From Niveispirillum irakense DSM 11586 (GTDB lineage Bacteria > Pseudomonadota > Alphaproteobacteria > Azospirillales > Azospirillaceae), in the NCBI RefSeq assembly GCF_000429645.1, contig NZ_KE386935.1, forward strand, positions 227,809 to 291,808: a DNA stretch of 64,000 nucleotides, in the 5' to 3' direction. The first letter of the stretch is position 1. Every line of letters begins with the position of its first letter. Of the stretch, positions 14,476-23,037 are shown piece by piece. The notes beneath the pieces were generated by a model. It was not told where the DNA came from, did no database searches, and was given only the letters and a program-made list of their open reading frames with translations. The position numbers and the translations under genes were made by a program.

Positions 14476-15513
14476 ATGAATGTGACCGCACAATCGCCTG
14501 CCCCTGCCGCACGGGGAAACGGTCTGTGTCTTGTGCCACCGGCGCCCAATTTTACGGTCGCGCCGGACCTGTCGCCGGAGGTCGCCTCCGTCGTCAGCCT
14601 GATTGCTGGCAGCGCAACCGGCACCGATCTGGGCGAAGAGCGTAAAATCTTCACCCGCGTGCGCCGGGCCCTGGGACCGGCAGTGCCGGATATCGCCTCC
14701 ATAAGGGAGGAAACCATTGCAACCCCGGCTGGACCGCTGGCGCTGCGGCTTTACCGCCCCTCCTTCGGGTTCCGGCCCCTGCCGGCGCTGCTGTTCTTCC
14801 ATGGCGGCGGCTGGACATTGGGCGATCTGGACAGCCATGACACGCTGTGCCGCCAACTGGCCATCGCCACCGGCCATGTCATTGTCGCCGTGGATTACCG
14901 GCTGGCGCCGGAACATCCCTGGCCGGCAGCCCTGGATGATGGCTGGGCCGCGCTGCGCTGGCTGTCCGCCTATGCGCCGTTGCTCGCCATCGACCCGCTG
15001 GCCATCGGCGTTGCCGGTGATAGTGCTGGCGGCAATATCGCTGCCGTTCTGGCCCTGAAGGCCCGCAATGAAGGCGGGCCGGCCCTGAAGGCACAGGTGC
15101 TGATTTATCCATGCACCGACCTTTCCGCCAGCCTGCCGTCCCATTTCACCCGTGCCGACGGCTATCTGCTGACGCGAAAGACCTATCTGGCCTATGTCAG
15201 CAATTATCTCGCCGGGCGGAATATTGAGGGCGACTGGCAGGTATCCCCGCTCCGGGCCGACCGGTTCGACGGCTTGCCCCCAGCCGTGATCATCACTGCC
15301 GGCTTGGACCCGCTGCTGGACGAGGGGCGGGCCTATGCCGGGCGGCTGGCGGCAGCGGGCGTGCCCGTGCTGCACCGCTCCTATCCCGACATGGTGCATG
15401 GTTTCATCACCATGGGCGGCCGCCTGCCCGCCGCCAACCGGGCCATCACCGATATCGGCCGGGCGCTCGCCTCCTACGATATCTATGCGTTCAGCGATGG
15501 CGGGGGGATCTGA
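14476..15513 (+). CDS. Alpha/beta hydrolase, HSL-family (family IV) esterase
   Basis: This 345-residue cytoplasmic esterase has the HSL signatures: HGGGW near residue 107 (oxyanion hole), DYRLAPEHPWPAALDD, the nucleophile Ser in GDSAGG near residue 188, Asp in AGLDPLLDEG and His in DMVHGFITMGG. It would hydrolyse short-chain carboxylic esters. The ATG at 14476 has AGGAGAAAGAG just upstream. It follows the porin terminator and converges on the FAD-protein gene. Its place at the edge of the catabolic block suggests it may finish ester breakdown inside the cell, but nothing in the sequence gives the substrate. Confidence 0.85.
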   Translation: MNVTAQSPAPAARGNGLCLVPPAPNFTVAPDLSPEVASVVSLIAGSATGTDLGEERKIFTRVRRALGPAVPDIASIREETIATPAGPLALRLYRPSFGFRPLPALLFFHGGGWTLGDLDSHDTLCRQLAIATGHVIVAVDYRLAPEHPWPAALDDGWAALRWLSAYAPLLAIDPLAIGVAGDSAGGNIAAVLALKARNEGGPALKAQVLIYPCTDLSASLPSHFTRADGYLLTRKTYLAYVSNYLAGRNIEGDWQVSPLRADRFDGLPPAVIITAGLDPLLDEGRAYAGRLAAAGVPVLHRSYPDMVHGFITMGGRLPAANRAITDIGRALASYDIYAFSDGGGI

Positions 15514-15535
15514 CCCCCCGCCACTTCCTGGCTTC

Positions 15536-16918
15536 TCACCCCAGGTCGCGGCAGATGGCTGCTGCGACCTGACGGGCCTGGACCCGGATATCGGGAATGG
15601 CCGTCACCTCCCAGAACGCGCCGCGTGACGCAGGGCCCAGGGCATAAAAACGTCCGGCACAGCCATCCGCCGCGATCAGCCGGCCATCGCCATCCAGATC
15701 AAGGCCAAGATGCAGCGCATCGGGCCGGGCCAGCCCGGCCGCCAGCAGCGACTGGATAATGGCCGGGCCCGCCTTGGACAGATCACCACCAGGGCCGGTG
15801 CAGTTCACCACATGCTGGACCCGCATCACCGCATCCTGCGCCGTACCGCGGGGGCACCAGCGCACGGCAACAAGTTCCTGCGCGCCCACCCCCTCCACAG
15901 CGAAAGCCCGCAGCCGGCCCGATTGCAGGGAGAGTTCGCCCCGCGCCAGCATCCCATCCAGCCGGTCGGCCACCATGGGGGCCAGCCGGTGGCGATGCAC
16001 ATCCCACCATGGCCGCAGATGGCGGAGGAACCGCCGCCGCGCCGCTGTATCCAGTGACTGCCAGAAAGGCCGGGTGATCGGGCGCAAGGCATCAATCACG
16101 GCCCGCCAGTCGGCCCCATCCCCCGCAGCGGCCTGATACTGGCGCAGATGGGTACGGATCAGGCGCAGCGCCTGGGACAGAAGCGGCGGGATAGGCGGCA
16201 GCGGCGGCGGGGCCATAGTGGCAGGGGCCGCATGGCGACGCGGCAGCAATCCCCGACGCGACATGGCCAGCTTTGGCCCCACATGCCCGGCCGCCCTCAA
16301 GCTCAACGCAACATCCACCATGGTCAGGCCGGTGCCCAGCAGCAGAACGCTATCCTCCGGCGCGACATGGGCGAAGGCATCCGGCGCCCAGGGGTCGCCG
16401 ATATAGCGCCGTGACCGCGCCAGCCCGCCATCGGGAACATGCGGTGGTTCCGGCGCGCCATTGCCGGTGGCCAGCACCAGGGCATCGACCAGCAATTCCC
16501 GCCCCACGGCCAGCCGCACACGCGGCCGCCCCTGGCCGGTGATGATGGTCACCGCCTCATCATTCACCAGCATCAGCCGCCCGGTGGCATTGTCACTCAT
16601 CGCCGCGGCGCGGAGAAGACCGGCCAGATAGGTGCCATAAACGCGCCGGGGCACGAAACCGGCGGCCAGCAGGTCCGGATGCCGGTCCCGCAGCCAGTTG
16701 GCGAAATGATCCGGCTGGTCGGGAAACGCACTCATGTTTCCGGCGCGGACATTCAGCAGATGATCGGCATTGCCGGTGGAATAGGCGACGCCGACACCAA
16801 AACCTGTACGTTTCTCAATCAGGAAAATCCGGGGACCGTCCGGATCGGACAGGAGATGCAGCGCCGTCAGCGCACCGCTGGCCCCCGCCCCGATAATGGC
16901 AACCGCGGGCCGGCTCAA
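15536..16918 (-). CDS. FAD/NAD(P)-binding protein (NAD_binding_9-like)
   Basis: This 460-residue flavoprotein starts with a dinucleotide-binding GAGASGALTALHLL (residues 10-24), followed by EKRTGFGVGVAYSTGNADHLLNVRA, the signature of the family with a GxGxAYS segment. A second nucleotide motif appears as LVLATGNGAPEPP and VLLLGTGLTMVDVAL. The C-terminal part has the NCTGPGGDL and FYALGPASRGAFWEVTAIPD segments typical of hydroxyacylglutathione-free FAD oxidoreductases of unknown role. The function is unassigned; a monooxygenase-like oxidation is possible. It converges with the HSL esterase and lies downstream of cueR on the same strand with a 143-bp gap, so co-transcription is uncertain. Confidence 0.7.
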   Translation of the reverse strand: MSRPAVAIIGAGASGALTALHLLSDPDGPRIFLIEKRTGFGVGVAYSTGNADHLLNVRAGNMSAFPDQPDHFANWLRDRHPDLLAAGFVPRRVYGTYLAGLLRAAAMSDNATGRLMLVNDEAVTIITGQGRPRVRLAVGRELLVDALVLATGNGAPEPPHVPDGGLARSRRYIGDPWAPDAFAHVAPEDSVLLLGTGLTMVDVALSLRAAGHVGPKLAMSRRGLLPRRHAAPATMAPPPLPPIPPLLSQALRLIRTHLRQYQAAAGDGADWRAVIDALRPITRPFWQSLDTAARRRFLRHLRPWWDVHRHRLAPMVADRLDGMLARGELSLQSGRLRAFAVEGVGAQELVAVRWCPRGTAQDAVMRVQHVVNCTGPGGDLSKAGPAIIQSLLAAGLARPDALHLGLDLDGDGRLIAADGCAGRFYALGPASRGAFWEVTAIPDIRVQARQVAAAICRDLG

Positions 16919-17061
16919 AACCGCACCCGGCGCAGGGGGAGAAAGAGAAGGGACATGAAGGCTCCTGTCGTCAAGGGGCGGCAGCGGGCATTTCCTACTT
17001 CTGGAATAGGATTAATGCGCGACAGGAACCACTTGTCAATGGAACAGAAAAGAGGCGCCCC

Positions 17062-17454
17062 TCAGGCTTCCGGGTCCAAGGCGGCCAGGATGGCGCATTC
17101 CGCCCGGTCATCCCCGTGGCAACGGGCCACCAGCCCACGCAATGTGCTGCGCATTGCCTCCAGTTCCGCGATGCGCGCGTCCAGATCGCGGATATGGGCC
17201 AGCGCCAGCGCCTTCACGTCCGCGCTGGCGCGGTCGCCATCCTGCCATAACCCCAGAAGGGCCGGCAGTTCGGCCAGGGAAAAACCCAGCCGGCGGGCCT
17301 GGCGGATGAAGCGCAGGGTCCGCACCTCTGCCGGGCCATAGGTGCGATAGCCGGCATCGGTGCGGGTCGCCGGCGGGATCAGGCCGATCTCCTCATAATG
17401 GCGGACCATTTTGGCGGAGAGGCCGGCGGCCTTGGCCGCTTCACCGATATTCAT
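17062..17454 (-). CDS. cueR: CueR-type copper-sensing MerR-family regulator
   Basis: This 130-residue MerR protein has an N-terminal helix-turn-helix (MNIGEAAKAAGLSAKMVRHY) and a dimerisation helix. The metal loop CHGDDRAEC places Cys112 and Cys120 exactly as in E. coli CueR, so Cu(I)/Ag(I) sensing is well supported. The ATG at 17454 has GGGGGATG upstream and lies 14 bp after the stop of copA; a longer reading would overlap copA. It would distort the 19-20-bp spacer promoter found in front of copA to activate transcription when copper is high. Encoding the regulator downstream of its target makes a feedback loop. Confidence 0.92.
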   Translation of the reverse strand: MNIGEAAKAAGLSAKMVRHYEEIGLIPPATRTDAGYRTYGPAEVRTLRFIRQARRLGFSLAELPALLGLWQDGDRASADVKALALAHIRDLDARIAELEAMRSTLRGLVARCHGDDRAECAILAALDPEA

Positions 17455-17468
17455 GGCGCATCCCCCGT

Positions 17469-19736
17469 TCAAGTCCGCGACCGGGGCCGCCAGCGGCGCA
17501 GCAACAGCGCATTGGACACGACGCTGACACTGGAAAAGGCCATGGCCGCGCCCGCCACCGCCGGGCTGAGCAGGCCCAACGCCGCCAGCGGAATACCCAC
17601 CACATTATAAGCAAAGGCCCAGAACAGGTTCTGCCGGATCTTGGCCCAGGTGCGGCGGGAAATGGCGATGGCATCGGCCACCAGCAGCGGATCGCCGCGC
17701 ATCAATGTGATGCCCGCCGTGTGCATGGCAACCTGGGTGCCGGTCGCCATGGCAAAACCGACATCCGCCGCCGCCAGGGCCGGCGCATCATTGATACCGT
17801 CACCCACCATGGCGACCGATGCACCCGCCCGCTTCAACTGCGCCACATGCGCGGCCTTGTCCTGCGGCAGCAGATGGGCGATGGCCTGATCCAGGCCCAG
17901 TTCCGCAGCCACCTTGTCGGCCGCACCCTGATTGTCGCCCGTCAGCATCAGGGTGCGCAGCCCCGCCGCTTTCAACGCCGCCACCGCAGCCCGCGCGGAC
18001 GGCTTCACCGGATCGCCAAAGGCCAGCAGACCCAGCAGATGCGGGGAGGGCCCGGCTTCCGCCAGCCAGCTTACCGTGCGACCAGCAGCCGCTTCCGCCG
18101 CCGCGACGGAAGCCAGCGCATCCATGGCAACGCCATGGTCACGCATCAACCGGTCATTGCCCAAGAGCAGCGGGCGTCCCGCAACCGTCGCCACAAGCCC
18201 CAGCCCGGCCAGGGCCTGCTGATCGAGCGTCGGTTCCGCTGTCTGCCCTTCGTCACGCGCAGCGGTCAGCACAGCCGTCGCCAGCGGATGCTCACTGCCG
18301 GCCTGGAGACTGGCGGCCAGCCGCAGCAATTCCGCCCTGTCTTGGCCTTCCGCCGGATGCAGGGCCGCCAGGGTGGGGCGCCCTTCCGTCAGGGTGCCCG
18401 TCTTGTCAAAAATGATGGTATCAGCGCGGTGCGCCTGTTCCAGGGCAGCGGCATCCTTGATCAGGATACCCGCCTGGGCCGCCACGCCGGTCCCGGCCAT
18501 CAGCGCCGTCGGCGTTGCCAGCCCCAGGGCACAGGGACAGGCAATGACCAGCACCGACACGGCATTGATCAGCGATGCCTCCATCCCCGCCCCCGCCAGC
18601 AGCCAGCCGGCAAGGGTCAAGATCGCCAGCCCCAGCACCACGGGCACGAAGATGGCGGAGACCCGGTCGGCCAGCCGCTGGATCGGCGCCTTGGCCATCT
18701 GCGCGCCTTCCACCAGCTTGATGATGCGCGACAGGGTGCTGTCCGCCCCCACCGCGCGGGTGCGCACCAGCAAGGTGCCGGCACCATTGACCGATCCGCC
18801 GGTAACCGGGTCGCCCTCCCGGCGGGTGACCGGCAGGCTTTCCCCCGTGATCATGGATTCATCAATGTCGGAGATGCCTTCCAGTACCGTGCCATCCACC
18901 GGCACCAGCGCACCGGGCAGGACAACAACCATGTCCCCCACCCGGACCTGTCCCACGGGCACATCAACATCACCGCCCGGCAGACGCAGCCGGGCGGTAC
19001 GCGGGCGCAGGGCGCCCAGCGCGTCGATGGCCGCCATGGCCTGCGACAGGGCGCGCGCCTCCAGCCATCGCCCCAGCAACAGCAGAGTGATGATAACAGC
19101 CGCGGCTTCGAAATAGAGATGCGGTTCATGGCCGGCGGGGGCCGCCAGCCACAGGTAAAGTGACAGGCCCCAGGCCGCCAGCGTGCCGAGGGAAACCAGA
19201 CTGTCCATGGAACCATGGCCGGCCCGTGCCGCCCGCACCGCACCGGCATGGAACTGCCAGCCCAGCCAGAACAGGACCGGGCTGGCCAGCGCCAGTTGCA
19301 CCCAGCCGGGCAGCATGATGTGCAGCCCCACCAGCGGGGCCATCATGGGCAGCAGTAGCGGCAGGGTCAGTGCCGCCGCCAGCAGCACGCGCCACCCGCC
19401 CTGCCCCGCCGCCCCATGCCCGGCATGGTCGTGACCATGATGGGCGTGGGGATCGGCTGTGCCGGCATCGGCGTCGCCCGTCCCGTCCGGAACCAGGATA
19501 TCGGCGCCATAACCGCTGGCGGAAACGGCATCGACCAGGGCCGGGTCAGCGGTGCCGACGGCCCGCACATGGGCGCGCTTGGTCGCCAGATTGATATCGG
19601 CACTGACCACACCCGGCACCTGCCGCAATGCCTTTTCCACCCGCCCGACGCAGCCGGCGCAGCGCACGCCGGTCAACGCCAGATCGATTTCGCGGATGGT
19701 TTCCGGCTGGTCGTGCCGGGATGCGGTTGTGCCCAT
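17469..19736 (-). CDS. copA: Copper-exporting P1B-type ATPase CopA
   Basis: This 755-residue inner-membrane pump exports Cu(I) from the cytoplasm. The order is an N-terminal heavy-metal domain with CAGC (Cys26/Cys29), a His-rich linker near residue 96 (HAHHGHDHAGH), membrane helices, the TGES actuator motif, CPC in the transport helix, the DKTGTLT phosphorylation site, SEHPLA and GDGINDAPALAAADVG. The start ATG 19736 has AAGGTG upstream; a TTG 15 bp earlier is less likely. A CueR-type promoter lies at 19767-19797. It follows ccoS and a small membrane gene, so export and cytochrome oxidase copper loading are encoded side by side. It differs from the second ATPase (CcoI) in its N-terminus and the lack of a Cys-rich zinc-ribbon-like head. 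Confidence 0.95.
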   Translation of the reverse strand: MGTTASRHDQPETIREIDLALTGVRCAGCVGRVEKALRQVPGVVSADINLATKRAHVRAVGTADPALVDAVSASGYGADILVPDGTGDADAGTADPHAHHGHDHAGHGAAGQGGWRVLLAAALTLPLLLPMMAPLVGLHIMLPGWVQLALASPVLFWLGWQFHAGAVRAARAGHGSMDSLVSLGTLAAWGLSLYLWLAAPAGHEPHLYFEAAAVIITLLLLGRWLEARALSQAMAAIDALGALRPRTARLRLPGGDVDVPVGQVRVGDMVVVLPGALVPVDGTVLEGISDIDESMITGESLPVTRREGDPVTGGSVNGAGTLLVRTRAVGADSTLSRIIKLVEGAQMAKAPIQRLADRVSAIFVPVVLGLAILTLAGWLLAGAGMEASLINAVSVLVIACPCALGLATPTALMAGTGVAAQAGILIKDAAALEQAHRADTIIFDKTGTLTEGRPTLAALHPAEGQDRAELLRLAASLQAGSEHPLATAVLTAARDEGQTAEPTLDQQALAGLGLVATVAGRPLLLGNDRLMRDHGVAMDALASVAAAEAAAGRTVSWLAEAGPSPHLLGLLAFGDPVKPSARAAVAALKAAGLRTLMLTGDNQGAADKVAAELGLDQAIAHLLPQDKAAHVAQLKRAGASVAMVGDGINDAPALAAADVGFAMATGTQVAMHTAGITLMRGDPLLVADAIAISRRTWAKIRQNLFWAFAYNVVGIPLAALGLLSPAVAGAAMAFSSVSVVSNALLLRRWRPRSRT

Positions 19737-19766
19737 GACATCACCTTGCAAACGGGGTCCGCCCCT

Positions 19767-19797
19767 TATCTGGGGCTTCCCCCAGGGGTAAGGTCAA
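19767..19797 (-). promoter_or_regulatory. CueR-type promoter/operator of copA
   Basis: On the minus strand TTGACC (19792-19797) is followed by a 19-nt spacer and a CAGATA-like -10 element (19767-19772). The spacer carries a dyad of CTTACCCC and GGGGGAAG, close to the E. coli copA operator. Long 19-20-nt spacers are the mark of MerR-family promoters. Confidence 0.8.
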
Positions 19798-19810
19798 GGG
19801 GCGTATCCCG

Positions 19811-19996
19811 TCACAGGGACGGGTTCGCCAACTCGTCCCGGTCATCCTGGGCAATCAGCCAGAAATTGACCAGCACGCCGAACAGCGAGAACAGCATGCC
19901 GCCAAGGAACATGCCATCATCGCGCGCCTGGGAGGCGAGATAGAGACCCAGCAGGGCCAGCACGATGCAGAAGGTGGCGAAAATACGCTTGCCCAT
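19811..19996 (-). CDS. Small two-helix membrane protein between ccoS and copA
   Basis: This 61-residue protein has two hydrophobic segments (IFATFCIVLALLGLYLAS and GGMLFSLFGVLVNFWLIA) and an acidic tail (QDDRDELANPSL). The ATG at 19996 is 1 base after the ccoS stop and has AAGGAGAAATGAC upstream, most of it inside ccoS, so translation is probably coupled. I do not recognise the family. Its position after ccoS suggests a role in cbb3 oxidase assembly or copper handling, which is inference. The open frame and strong ribosome site support a real gene. Confidence 0.75.
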   Translation of the reverse strand: MGKRIFATFCIVLALLGLYLASQARDDGMFLGGMLFSLFGVLVNFWLIAQDDRDELANPSL

Positions 19997-19997
19997 G

Positions 19998-20189
19998 TCA
20001 TTTCTCCTTAGGGACTTCATGGTTTGCAGGTTTGGCGGGCGGCAAAGGCCGCCCGTCGTCGAAAAGGATGCGGGTCGCCGATCCATCCAGATCGTCGAAC
20101 TGCCCGCTCCGCACCGACCACATGAAGGCGACCAGACCGGCCAGCCCCAGCAGCAGCGCGATAGGGATGAGGAAAAGCAGTGCCGTCAT
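19998..20189 (-). CDS. ccoS: cbb3-type cytochrome oxidase assembly protein CcoS
   Basis: This 63-residue single-pass membrane protein matches CcoS/FixS in its N-terminal helix (LLFLIPIALLLGLAGLVAFM) followed by WSVRSGQFDDLDGSATRILFDD, a family hallmark. It is required for the maturation of cbb3 oxidase, particularly haem and copper insertion into CcoN. Its ATG overlaps the stop of ccoI by ATGA, indicating translational coupling in a ccoGHIS operon. The tail is longer than the minimal family member but has no added domain. Confidence 0.93.
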   Translation of the reverse strand: MTALLFLIPIALLLGLAGLVAFMWSVRSGQFDDLDGSATRILFDDGRPLPPAKPANHEVPKEK

Positions 20190-22558
20190 GCTGTCGGCCC
20201 TTCCTTCTTGCGCGAGAGGCGCAGCGCATTGCCCAAAACCACCAGCGAAGAAGACGACATGGCAATGGCGGCGATCAGCGGCGTGGCATGGCCCAGCATG
20301 GCAATCGGCACAGCGCACAGGTTATAGAGCAACGAGAAACCCAGATTTTGCGCCACCAGCCTTTCGGCCTTGCGCGACACGTCCAGCAACTCCACCACCG
20401 GCGTCAATGCCTCACCTTGGAAGATGGCGTCTGCCGCTGTCTGGGCGACATCCACCGCACTGCTTGGCGACAGGGAGACATCAGCCGCCGCCAGTGCCGC
20501 CGCATCATTCAGCCCATCGCCCACCATCAGCACATGCCGACCTTCCGCCCGCATGGCGGCAAGGGCAGCGGCCTTGCCGGCCGGATCGACGCCACCGCGC
20601 CAATCCTGGATGCCCATCCGGTCGGCCATGGCCGACACCACCTCCGTCCGGTCACCGGATAACAGGGCGATGGCATAGCCGCGCTGGCGCAGGGCCGCCA
20701 GCACCGTCACCGCATCCGCCCGGGGCGCATCATCGAAGCGGAACAGCAGCGGCGGGCGGCCCGGCCGGGCCAGCCACAATTCCGGCCCTTCCGCCACAGC
20801 GGCGGGTGCCGGCACGGGGCCGACAAAGCCGCGACGTCCCAGCCGGACCAGTCCTTCCGGCCCATCCCATTCCAGCCCCGCACCGGGTATTTCCCGCACC
20901 CCTTCCGCCACCGGCCCAGGGCCGGCTGCCCGGGCCAGGGCACGGGACAGGGGGTGGCGGCTGGCCCGCGCCAGACTGGCCGCCAGGACCAGATCAGCCG
21001 GGGCACAGGTGGCATCGGGACGCAGTTCCGGCCTTCCCAGGGTCAATGTGCCTGTCTTGTCAAAAACGATCGTATCGACCTTGGCCAGCCGTTCCAGCGC
21101 CGTGGGGGATTTCAGCAGCACGCCACCGCGCAGCAGCCGGCCCGATGCCACCACCTGCACCGCCGGTACAGCCAGCGCCAGCGCACAGGGGCAGGTGATG
21201 ATCAGCACCGACACGGCGATGAACAAAGCCTGTTGCCATTCAAGGCCAGCCAGAAAAACCCAGGTCAGGAACGTGCCCAAGGCAGCCAGATGCACCACGG
21301 GCGTATAGTTGCGCGCCACCCGGTCGGCCAGGGCGACGAAGCGGGCACGGCCTTGTTCGGATGCTTCCATCAGGCGGACGATTTCCGCCAGCAGCGTATC
21401 CTCGCCCCGCGCCGTCACGGTCAGGCGCAAAGGCGCGCTGAGATTGACCATGCCGGCGAAAACCCGGTCGCCCACCGTTGCCGGCTGCGGATTGCTTTCC
21501 CCCGTCACCACGGCGGTGTCGATATCGGATGTGCCCTGGCTGACCACACCGTCAATGCCGATCCGCTCCCCCGCCGCAACCAGCACCTGGGCGCCCACCG
21601 CAACCTGGGCCGGCGGCATGGGCGCGGCATGGCCATCCTCGCCCAGCACCATCACCGGGGTGCGGCCCAGCGCCAGCAAATGTTCTGCTGCCGACCGCGC
21701 CCGGCCCCGCGCACGCGCATCCAGGAACCGGCCGATCAGCAGGAAAAACAGCAGCATGACCGCGCCATCGAAATAGGCGTGCTGGCCATGGCGCATCGTC
21801 TCCCACAGGCTGACCACCGTGGCCAGCGTGACGCCGAGGGAGATCGGCACATCCATATTGGTGCGCCCGGCCCGCAGCGCCGTGATGGCGGAACGGAAGA
21901 AGGGGCGCCCGGCATAGGCCACGGTCGGAATGGCGATCAGGGCCGACAGCCAATGCATCAGGGTGCGCGTCGCCTCCCCCATGCTGCCAGCATGGCCGGA
22001 CCAGACGGAGACGGAAAGCAGCATGATATTCATGGCAGAAAAGCCGGCCAGCGCCATGCAGCGCACCAGTTCCCGCTCAGACCGGGCCTGGGGCGCATCC
22101 GCCCCTTCTGCCCCCGGCACAGCGGGACGGTAACCCAGACGGCGCAGGATGGCCGCGAACTGGTTGGCCCGGTCCGCATCACCATGCCAGCGCAGCGACA
22201 GCCGGCGGGTGGTCAGGTTGACGCGCGCATCCAGCACATCGCCTTCCCGGCGCAGCGCGCTCTCGATCAGCCAGACGCAGGCGCCGCAGGTCAACCCATC
22301 GACCACCAGCCGCATCTGGCAATCCCCGCCCGGCAGCGCCTGGGTGGCGTTGGCCAGATCCAGGATTGCGGAATCCTCCGCCGTGGTCGCTGGCGGGGCT
22401 GCCGCCTCGCGCCGTGCATAATAGGCGTCCAGGCCCATTTCATGGATCAGGGCATGGGCGCCGGCACAACCGGTGCAGCAGAACTCCTCACCGTCAGCGG
22501 CGGGCAGGCCGCAATGGCGGCAGGTGGCCGGTGCCGCCTGGGCGGGAACAGTGGTCAT
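20186..22558 (-). CDS. ccoI: Copper-transporting P1B-type ATPase for cbb3 oxidase assembly, CcoI/FixI
   Basis: This 790-residue inner-membrane ATPase supplies copper for cbb3 oxidase. The FixI-type Cys-rich head (CRHCGL, CCTGC) precedes a heavy-metal domain (GLTCGACV), followed by membrane helices, TGES, ITCPCAL, DKTGTLTLG, ASRHPLS and GDGLNDAAALAAADV. The head and the lack of a GG kink match FixI rather than CopA. It overlaps ccoH by ATGA at the start and ccoS by ATGA at the end. In the same window there is a CopA exporter, so the two pumps are likely to differ in affinity and purpose: slow delivery versus detoxification. Confidence 0.95.
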   Translation of the reverse strand: MTTVPAQAAPATCRHCGLPAADGEEFCCTGCAGAHALIHEMGLDAYYARREAAAPPATTAEDSAILDLANATQALPGGDCQMRLVVDGLTCGACVWLIESALRREGDVLDARVNLTTRRLSLRWHGDADRANQFAAILRRLGYRPAVPGAEGADAPQARSERELVRCMALAGFSAMNIMLLSVSVWSGHAGSMGEATRTLMHWLSALIAIPTVAYAGRPFFRSAITALRAGRTNMDVPISLGVTLATVVSLWETMRHGQHAYFDGAVMLLFFLLIGRFLDARARGRARSAAEHLLALGRTPVMVLGEDGHAAPMPPAQVAVGAQVLVAAGERIGIDGVVSQGTSDIDTAVVTGESNPQPATVGDRVFAGMVNLSAPLRLTVTARGEDTLLAEIVRLMEASEQGRARFVALADRVARNYTPVVHLAALGTFLTWVFLAGLEWQQALFIAVSVLIITCPCALALAVPAVQVVASGRLLRGGVLLKSPTALERLAKVDTIVFDKTGTLTLGRPELRPDATCAPADLVLAASLARASRHPLSRALARAAGPGPVAEGVREIPGAGLEWDGPEGLVRLGRRGFVGPVPAPAAVAEGPELWLARPGRPPLLFRFDDAPRADAVTVLAALRQRGYAIALLSGDRTEVVSAMADRMGIQDWRGGVDPAGKAAALAAMRAEGRHVLMVGDGLNDAAALAAADVSLSPSSAVDVAQTAADAIFQGEALTPVVELLDVSRKAERLVAQNLGFSLLYNLCAVPIAMLGHATPLIAAIAMSSSSLVVLGNALRLSRKKEGPTA

Positions 22559-23031
22559 GGGACGAAAACCCTTTCCACCAGCAGATATTGCGCATCACCC
22601 TGGGCCAGCCGGGCCCGTACATCCCATTGGCCGGGCAGCGGCAGATCAGCCAGCGAGGCCACATAGCGGCCGTCACCGGCGGGCATGAAGGACAGGGTCA
22701 CTGCCTGCGCCCCGCCAACGGGCCGTTCCAGCTCCCCTTCCAGCATCAGCCCGTCCAGCGGCTGATCATCGCGGCCAATCACCCGCACCTCCAGCCCGCG
22801 GTCACGCACGACCGTTTTCACCTGCCAGCCCAGCGCATCCTGGCGATGCTGCTGGGCCAGCACCTGATTGTAATTCACCCCCCGCTCATACGGCTTGGGC
22901 ACGGCCAGGCCGGAGAAGGAGCTGAGTGCGTAGCTGACCATCACCGCGTTGACCGCGACGACAACCGCCATGGCACCAACGAAGACCCAGGGAATCCAGG
23001 CGCTTTTGCGGGGAGTTTCCATCATGGTCAT
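22555..23031 (-). CDS. ccoH: cbb3 oxidase assembly protein CcoH/FixH
   Basis: This 158-residue protein has one N-terminal membrane helix (IPWVFVGAMAVVVAVNAVMV) and a periplasmic domain with the FixH segment YERGVNYNQVLAQQ. FixH/CcoH is required for stable assembly of the cbb3 oxidase and interacts with CcoN or CcoP. It starts 6 bp after the ccoG stop and its stop overlaps the ccoI start. The ATG could also be one of two in-frame ATGs 6-9 bp downstream. Confidence 0.92.
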   Translation of the reverse strand: MTMMETPRKSAWIPWVFVGAMAVVVAVNAVMVSYALSSFSGLAVPKPYERGVNYNQVLAQQHRQDALGWQVKTVVRDRGLEVRVIGRDDQPLDGLMLEGELERPVGGAQAVTLSFMPAGDGRYVASLADLPLPGQWDVRARLAQGDAQYLLVERVFVP

Positions 23032-23037
23032 GATCTG

